This document shows positions 6,467 to 8,994 of a DNA stretch of 8,994 nt, piece by piece. Each line of letters starts with the position of its first letter. Within the stretch, counting starts at the first letter, position 1. Source of the DNA: Acidobacteriota bacterium (GTDB lineage Bacteria; Acidobacteriota; Vicinamibacteria; Vicinamibacterales; 2-12-FULL-66-21); contig JAIVJE010000350.1 in the NCBI GenBank assembly GCA_020200195.1, positions 1-8,994 of the forward strand. The letters are read 5' to 3'. Below the pieces are notes generated by a model. That model did no database searches and was not told the origin of the DNA. It saw only the letters and a program-made list of their open reading frames with translations. Made by a program: the position numbers and the translations under genes.

Positions 6467-7821
6467 GTGTGGAGATCGCCCGGGCCATTGCACGCGCGGT
6501 TCGCGAGCGAGGTGGGCGGGCGCTCATCGTCGGCGGCTGGGTCAGGGATCAGCTTCTGGGGCTCCCGTCCAAGGACGTTGACCTGGAAATCTACGGCGTG
6601 CCGGCATCCGAGCTGCGGATGGTGCTCGAGCGATTCGGGCCGGTGAACACCGTCGGCGAAAGCTTCACCGTCTACAAAGTGGCGGATGTCGATGTGGCGC
6701 TGCCGCGCCGCGAATCCCGGATCGGCCGGGGGCACCGTGGCTTCGAAGTGTCCGGAGAGCCGAGTCTGTCGGTTGCCGAAGCCGCCCGCCGGCGCGACTT
6801 CACGATCAACGCCATCGCCTGGGATCCCCTCACGAACGAGTACGAGGACCCATGGAACGGCCGCCGCGACCTCGAGGCGCGAATACTGCGTGCCGTCGAT
6901 CCCCGCACGTTCGGCGACGACAGCCTGCGCGTGCTGCGAGCGGTCCAGTTCGCGGCGAGATTCGAGTTCGATCTGGATCCGGGTACACGCGAGATCTGCC
7001 GGCGCCTCACCCTCGATGATCTGCCGGCAGAGCGGATCTGGGGAGAAATCGAGAAGTTGCTGCTGCAGGCGGCCCACCCGTCCGTGGGGTTCACGCTGGC
7101 GCTCGACCTCGGTGTGATCGAGCGGCTGTTCCCTGAGCTGCGAAGGCTCGTCGGGTGCCCGCAGGAACCCGATTGGCATCCTGAAGGTGACGTCTGGGTT
7201 CACACGCTGATGGTCGTGGACGAAGCGCGGCGGCGTATCCACGATCTCGAACGGCCGCAGCAGATCGCGGTGATGCTGGGCGCCGTCTGCCACGACCTCG
7301 GCAAGCCGCTCACGACTGCGTTCGTCGATGGGCGTATCCGATCGATCGATCATGAGCCGGCGGGTGTCGCTCCCGCGACCGCTTTCCTCGACCGCCTGAA
7401 CATCCACACCATCGGGGGCTTCGACGTTCGCAAGCACGTCCTTGGCATGGTCGCGCATCACTTGAAACCGCACGCCTTCTCAAAGACGCAGCCACCGGCT
7501 GGGGATGGAGCGTTCCGCCGGCTGGCGCAGAGGGTCGACCTCGATCTGCTGGCGCGCGTCGCCATGTCGGACTGCGTCGGACGCGAGGGCCATCACGATT
7601 GTTCCGGCATCGACTGGTTCGTGGACCGCGCCCGACAGCTCGGCGTCCAGCACGCCGCGCCGGAGCCCATCCTCAAAGGGCGTCATCTCCTCGAGCTCGG
7701 CGTCGAGCCGGGTCCTCGTATGGGGCAGATCCTGCGTCAGATCTACGAGCAGCAGCTCGACGGCCAGGTGCACAGCCTCGACGACGCAATCGCGCAGGCG
7801 CGGGAAGCGCTACGGATGTAG
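6463..7821 (+). CDS. cca: CCA tRNA nucleotidyltransferase / poly(A) polymerase family protein with HD domain
   Basis: A 452-residue class II nucleotidyltransferase. The head carries the nucleotide-binding GGWVRD (24-29) and the metal pair Asp38/Asp40 in KDVDLEIYG. Motif RRDFTINAIAWD (110-121) and DPRTFGDDSLRVLRAVQFAARFEF from Asp146 form the neck; AERIWGEIEKLL (189-200) is the base-selecting helix. A C-terminal HD phosphohydrolase-type domain follows with His247, CHDLGKP (His277-Asp278, Lys281) and His297 in DHEPAG, then AHHLKPH. This architecture belongs to enzymes that add or repair the 3'-CCA end of tRNA, or in some lineages split the C- and A-adding work or polyadenylate RNA; the sequence alone does not separate these. 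The HD domain appears intact and may give 2',3'-cyclic phosphodiesterase or phosphatase activity, as in the multifunctional CCA enzyme. Its ATG lies within the stop of the FGE-like gene, which suggests coupled translation. It ends 11 bases before the convergent VOC pseudogene. Confidence 0.9.
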   Translation: MSVEIARAIARAVRERGGRALIVGGWVRDQLLGLPSKDVDLEIYGVPASELRMVLERFGPVNTVGESFTVYKVADVDVALPRRESRIGRGHRGFEVSGEPSLSVAEAARRRDFTINAIAWDPLTNEYEDPWNGRRDLEARILRAVDPRTFGDDSLRVLRAVQFAARFEFDLDPGTREICRRLTLDDLPAERIWGEIEKLLLQAAHPSVGFTLALDLGVIERLFPELRRLVGCPQEPDWHPEGDVWVHTLMVVDEARRRIHDLERPQQIAVMLGAVCHDLGKPLTTAFVDGRIRSIDHEPAGVAPATAFLDRLNIHTIGGFDVRKHVLGMVAHHLKPHAFSKTQPPAGDGAFRRLAQRVDLDLLARVAMSDCVGREGHHDCSGIDWFVDRARQLGVQHAAPEPILKGRHLLELGVEPGPRMGQILRQIYEQQLDGQVHSLDDAIAQAREALRM

Positions 7822-7832
7822 TGCGGCGGCGG

Positions 7833-8198
7833 CTATTTCGACGAGAGTACGAACTTGTTTCCGTCGACATCCTGGAAGATCGCCGATGTCCCCCAATGCT
7901 CCGTCTTCCGCGGCCGCACGAACTCTACTCCGCGCCGCATCATCTCCTCGGCGGTTTTCTCGACGTTGTCGGCGACGAATACGATGTTCGACGAGGTGCC
8001 GATGCGATCTTTGTGGTCGTTTGCGGTGAACAGCACGACGCGGGTGTCCGCGCCGGGGATGCCGAGCTCGAGCCATCGCTGCGTGCCGTCGAACGGTTAA
8101 TCGGTCTTGACGGTGAAGCCGAGCTTCTGCGTATAGAACTCGAGTGCGCGGTCCTGGTCGTTGACCGGAATGCTGACGAACTTGACGCGTTTGATCAT
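7833..8198 (-). pseudogene. VOC/glyoxalase-fold protein gene broken by one in-frame TAA
   Basis: Read on the minus strand, ATG 8198 follows a good GGAGG (8208-8204) at five bases and opens MIKRVKFVSIPVNDQDRALE, FYTQKLGFTVKTD, then TAA at codon 34 (8099-8097). The same frame resumes at once with PFDGTQRWLELGIPGADTRV and runs to TAG at 7833, ending NIVFVADNVEK, WGTSAIFQDVDGNKFVLSSK. Together the two halves make a 121-codon VOC (vicinal oxygen chelate) protein of normal length with nothing missing, so a single base change explains the break; CAA (Gln) to TAA is the simplest. The family includes glyoxalases, extradiol dioxygenases and antibiotic-binding proteins; the histidine often found in the first strand is FVSIPV here, so a non-metal or altered-metal member is likely. 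A GTG at 8036 could restart the second half, but lacking the first beta-alpha-beta module it is unlikely to fold. A sequencing or assembly error is possible. Confidence 0.85.
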
Positions 8199-8208
8199 GG
8201 AGGCCTCC
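8199..8208 (-). promoter_or_regulatory. Ribosome binding site of the VOC gene within a 10-bp palindrome
   Basis: GGAGGCCTCC is perfectly self-complementary; its first half on the minus strand is the Shine-Dalgarno sequence (8208-8204), five bases from the ATG. It supports the start at 8198. No hairpin loop is left over, so self-sequestration within one RNA is limited. Confidence 0.6.
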
Positions 8209-8213
8209 TGCCT

Positions 8214-8364
8214 AGAGTGGTGCACGTGCAGGGTGCCGGGTGCAGGGTGCGGTGCGGTGCACGTGCTTACATTGCTGCTGGCAACGCTGTGGGTCACGCT
8301 CGCGCCAGGAAGCACCTGCACAGCACCGCACCTTGCACCGTGCACCCTGCACGTGCACCGCTCT
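8214..8364. repeat. Long imperfect inverted repeat built of GTGC units
   Basis: The left arm 8219-8266 and right arm 8312-8359 are 48 bases each and match as reverse complements at 43 positions; five more pairs (8214-8218 with 8360-8364, including one G-T) extend the stem. The loop is 45 bases (8267-8311). Each arm is a run of eight units ending in GTGC, with lengths 5, 6, 7, 7, 7, 5, 5 and 6 in the same order in both arms. All five mismatches fall between the GTGC cores, none inside them. It occupies most of the 249-base gap between the divergent VOC and HTH genes. No target duplication or terminal transposase-type sequence is obvious. It could be a MITE-like or REP-like element, or a structured leader. 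Confidence 0.85.
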
Positions 8365-8407
8365 CGATCAGTATCGTCCGGTTCGACCCGGCCGCGCCAG
8401 ACCGTTT

Positions 8408-8436
8408 TTGACAGCTATAGTTGTTGCAACTATAGT
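8408..8436 (+). promoter_or_regulatory. Sigma70-type promoter of the HTH gene
   Basis: TTGACA (8408-8413) is a perfect -35 box. After exactly 17 bases comes TATAGT (8431-8436), one base off the -10 consensus. The start point would be near 8443, about five bases before the ATG at 8448, so the mRNA should be leaderless or nearly so. This is the clearest promoter in the window. Confidence 0.8.
8415..8435. promoter_or_regulatory. Perfect 9-3-9 palindrome, candidate operator
   Basis: CTATAGTTG and CAACTATAG are exact reverse complements separated by TTG. The palindrome fills the promoter spacer and covers most of the -10 box, so a dimer bound here would exclude RNA polymerase. The AGTTG/CAACT half-sites resemble those recognised by MarR-type winged-helix repressors (family knowledge). 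Control by the adjacent HTH protein is inferred from position. Confidence 0.7.
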
Positions 8437-8447
8437 ATTCAGCAGTG

Positions 8448-8756
8448 ATGCCGGCCGCTCGGATTGATCCCTATATCGTCGACGTGCTGATGCCCGACCT
8501 GACCGGGCACGACCGTCGTCCGTCCGCATTTCTGGTGTATCTGTTTCTGTGGCACCGGAGCCAGGGAGACCGCACGCGCGGTGTCAGGGCCAGCTATCGG
8601 ACCATCGCCGAGGCTACCGGCCTCTCGAAGAGCGCCGTCCAGGCGGCCGTTCGTACGCTCACGCGCCGGCGCCTCGTGCACAGTCTTCGGGAGGGCCGCA
8701 CTGCTGTCCCGGAGTACACCGTTCACCGTCCCTGGGCTCGCGCGAAAGCGCGTTAA
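8448..8756 (+). CDS. Small winged-helix-turn-helix DNA-binding protein
   Basis: A 102-residue protein with a single winged-HTH domain. The N-terminus IDPYIVDVLMPDLTGHDRRP leads into a helix (PSAFLVYLFLWHRS); the HTH is RTIAEATGLSKSAVQAAVRT at 51-70, with recognition helix SKSAVQAAVRTLTRR, and the wing is LVHSLREGRTAVPEYTV at 76-92. No ligand-binding, receiver or kinase domain is attached. The pattern is that of the HTH_36/GntR-like helix-turn-helix group; the exact family is not certain. A strong promoter overlapped by a palindrome sits immediately upstream, so autorepression is the simplest reading. ATG 8448 is used; the GTG at 8445 in the same frame would add one residue. There is no Shine-Dalgarno sequence, in line with a near-leaderless mRNA. 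The C-terminal coding end (WARAKAR-stop) lies in the first copy of a tandem repeat whose second copy follows the stop. The exported-protein gene starts 72 bases later. Confidence 0.8.
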   Translation: MPAARIDPYIVDVLMPDLTGHDRRPSAFLVYLFLWHRSQGDRTRGVRASYRTIAEATGLSKSAVQAAVRTLTRRRLVHSLREGRTAVPEYTVHRPWARAKAR

Positions 8757-8789
8757 AAGAAATGGACTCGCGCGAAAGCGCGGTAGAAG
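8733..8789 (+). repeat. Tandem 30-base duplication of the HTH gene end, with two GAAA hairpins
   Basis: 8733-8759 and 8763-8789 match at 24 of 27 bases with a 30-base period. Each contains the 16-mer CTCGCGCGAAAGCGCG, in which CGCGC and GCGCG pair around a GAAA (GNRA) tetraloop (stems at 8739-8752 and 8769-8782). Because the period is a multiple of three, the second copy keeps the gene's frame and encodes WTRAKAR-stop (TAG) after the first WARAKAR-stop (TAA). The hairpins may terminate or protect the 3' end of the HTH mRNA. Confidence 0.85.
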
Positions 8790-8828
8790 CCGGTACAGAG
8801 ACGGTAAAGAAAGGACAGGCTGCCCTGC

Positions 8829-8994
8829 ATGCCCGGTTTGCGTCTGATGTGTGTCGGCATGCTCATGCTGACGGCGGTTCCGAACGTGAGCGCACAGGAC
8901 GCTACCCGGCTTCGTCCGTTCGCTGCGGACGCGCGCGGCGTGTGGGCCCGGTTCAAGGAGGATCCGAACATTGCAGCGTCGCTGGACGTCACAC
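8829..8994 (+). CDS. Exported protein of unknown function, N-terminal part
   Basis: The first 55 residues of a gene that leaves the window. Residues 1-22 form a typical Sec signal peptide: an N-terminal Arg5, a hydrophobic core (LMCVGMLMLTAV) and a VSA cleavage site before Gln23-Asp24. The mature start, ATRLRPFAADARGVWARFKE and a following DPNIAASLDV, has the aromatic/basic look of an outer-membrane beta-barrel N-terminus, but that is a weak guess and no domain can be assigned. ATG 8829 is preceded by AAGGACAGG (8811-8819), an acceptable though slightly distant ribosome binding site. An inner Met at 7 is less likely because it would remove the basic N-region. Confidence 0.65.
   Translation, partial: MPGLRLMCVGMLMLTAVPNVSAQDATRLRPFAADARGVWARFKEDPNIAASLDVT

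Noticed and set aside
6442..7473. Minus-strand ORF of 343 codons opposite the cca-like gene
   Set aside because: The plus strand carries the full nucleotidyltransferase and HD motifs; the antisense translation has no recognisable motif.
8097..8099. Recoding of the TAA in the VOC gene as a special amino acid or programmed readthrough
   Set aside because: Known insertions use TGA or TAG, and I see no recoding stem-loop or slippery site next to this TAA; a simple nonsense change explains it.
8161..8448. Plus-strand ORF through the inverted repeat, with a short hydrophobic stretch encoded in the loop
   Set aside because: Most of its codons come from the GTGC repeat arms. It starts inside the VOC gene on the opposite strand and overlaps the HTH promoter; no domain.
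1..8994. CRISPR array, tRNA or rRNA gene, prophage, toxin-antitoxin pair or biosynthetic cluster
   Set aside because: No regularly spaced repeats, cloverleaf or rRNA signature, phage gene or assembly-line enzyme is seen. The HTH gene followed by an exported protein does not make a toxin-antitoxin pair.

Overview
The window is compact, high-GC bacterial DNA with short intergenic gaps and no rRNA, tRNA, CRISPR array or transposase that I can see. Gene content and protein style (a stand-alone proline dehydrogenase, a short PlsB-type acyltransferase, a small CxxC/CGH protein, an HTH protein with an IDPYIVDVLMPDL-like N-terminus) suggest an acidobacterial-type soil organism, perhaps Vicinamibacteria. 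That placement is inference from recall of similar proteins, not a search.

Layout. Bases 1-3339 (+) hold the tail of a GAF-domain protein, an NAD-type isocitrate dehydrogenase, a PlsB-like acyltransferase and a proline dehydrogenase. They are tightly spaced, and the last two overlap by one base, so they look like one metabolic operon (TCA flux, phospholipid synthesis, proline catabolism). Bases 3340-3617 hold no gene I can support. A small zinc-ribbon-like protein follows at 3618-3911. A strong hairpin at 3912-3954 separates it from the convergent M20-family metallohydrolase (3953-5089, minus). The hydrolase is divergent from an SDR oxidoreductase (5111-5899, +), with only 21 bp between the two start codons. 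The SDR is followed by an FGE-sulfatase-superfamily protein lacking the middle of its domain (5939-6466), which overlaps by 4 bp a CCA-adding/poly(A)-polymerase-type enzyme with an HD domain (6463-7821).

The right-hand part (7833-8994) is the most irregular. It has a VOC/glyoxalase-fold gene (minus) broken by one in-frame TAA, and a 150-bp imperfect inverted repeat built from GTGC units. Next comes a near-consensus sigma70 promoter whose spacer and -10 are covered by a perfect 9-3-9 palindrome, placed so close to the ATG of a small winged-helix protein that the transcript should be almost leaderless. After that come two tandem copies of the regulator's 3' end, each with a GAAA-tetraloop hairpin, and the start of an exported protein that runs off the window.

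I do not see a defence system, biosynthetic cluster or other large undescribed system. The points worth a second look are small: the self-controlled HTH unit and its repeats, the broken VOC gene, the internally deleted FGE-like protein, and a possible shared symmetric -10 between the M20 and SDR genes.
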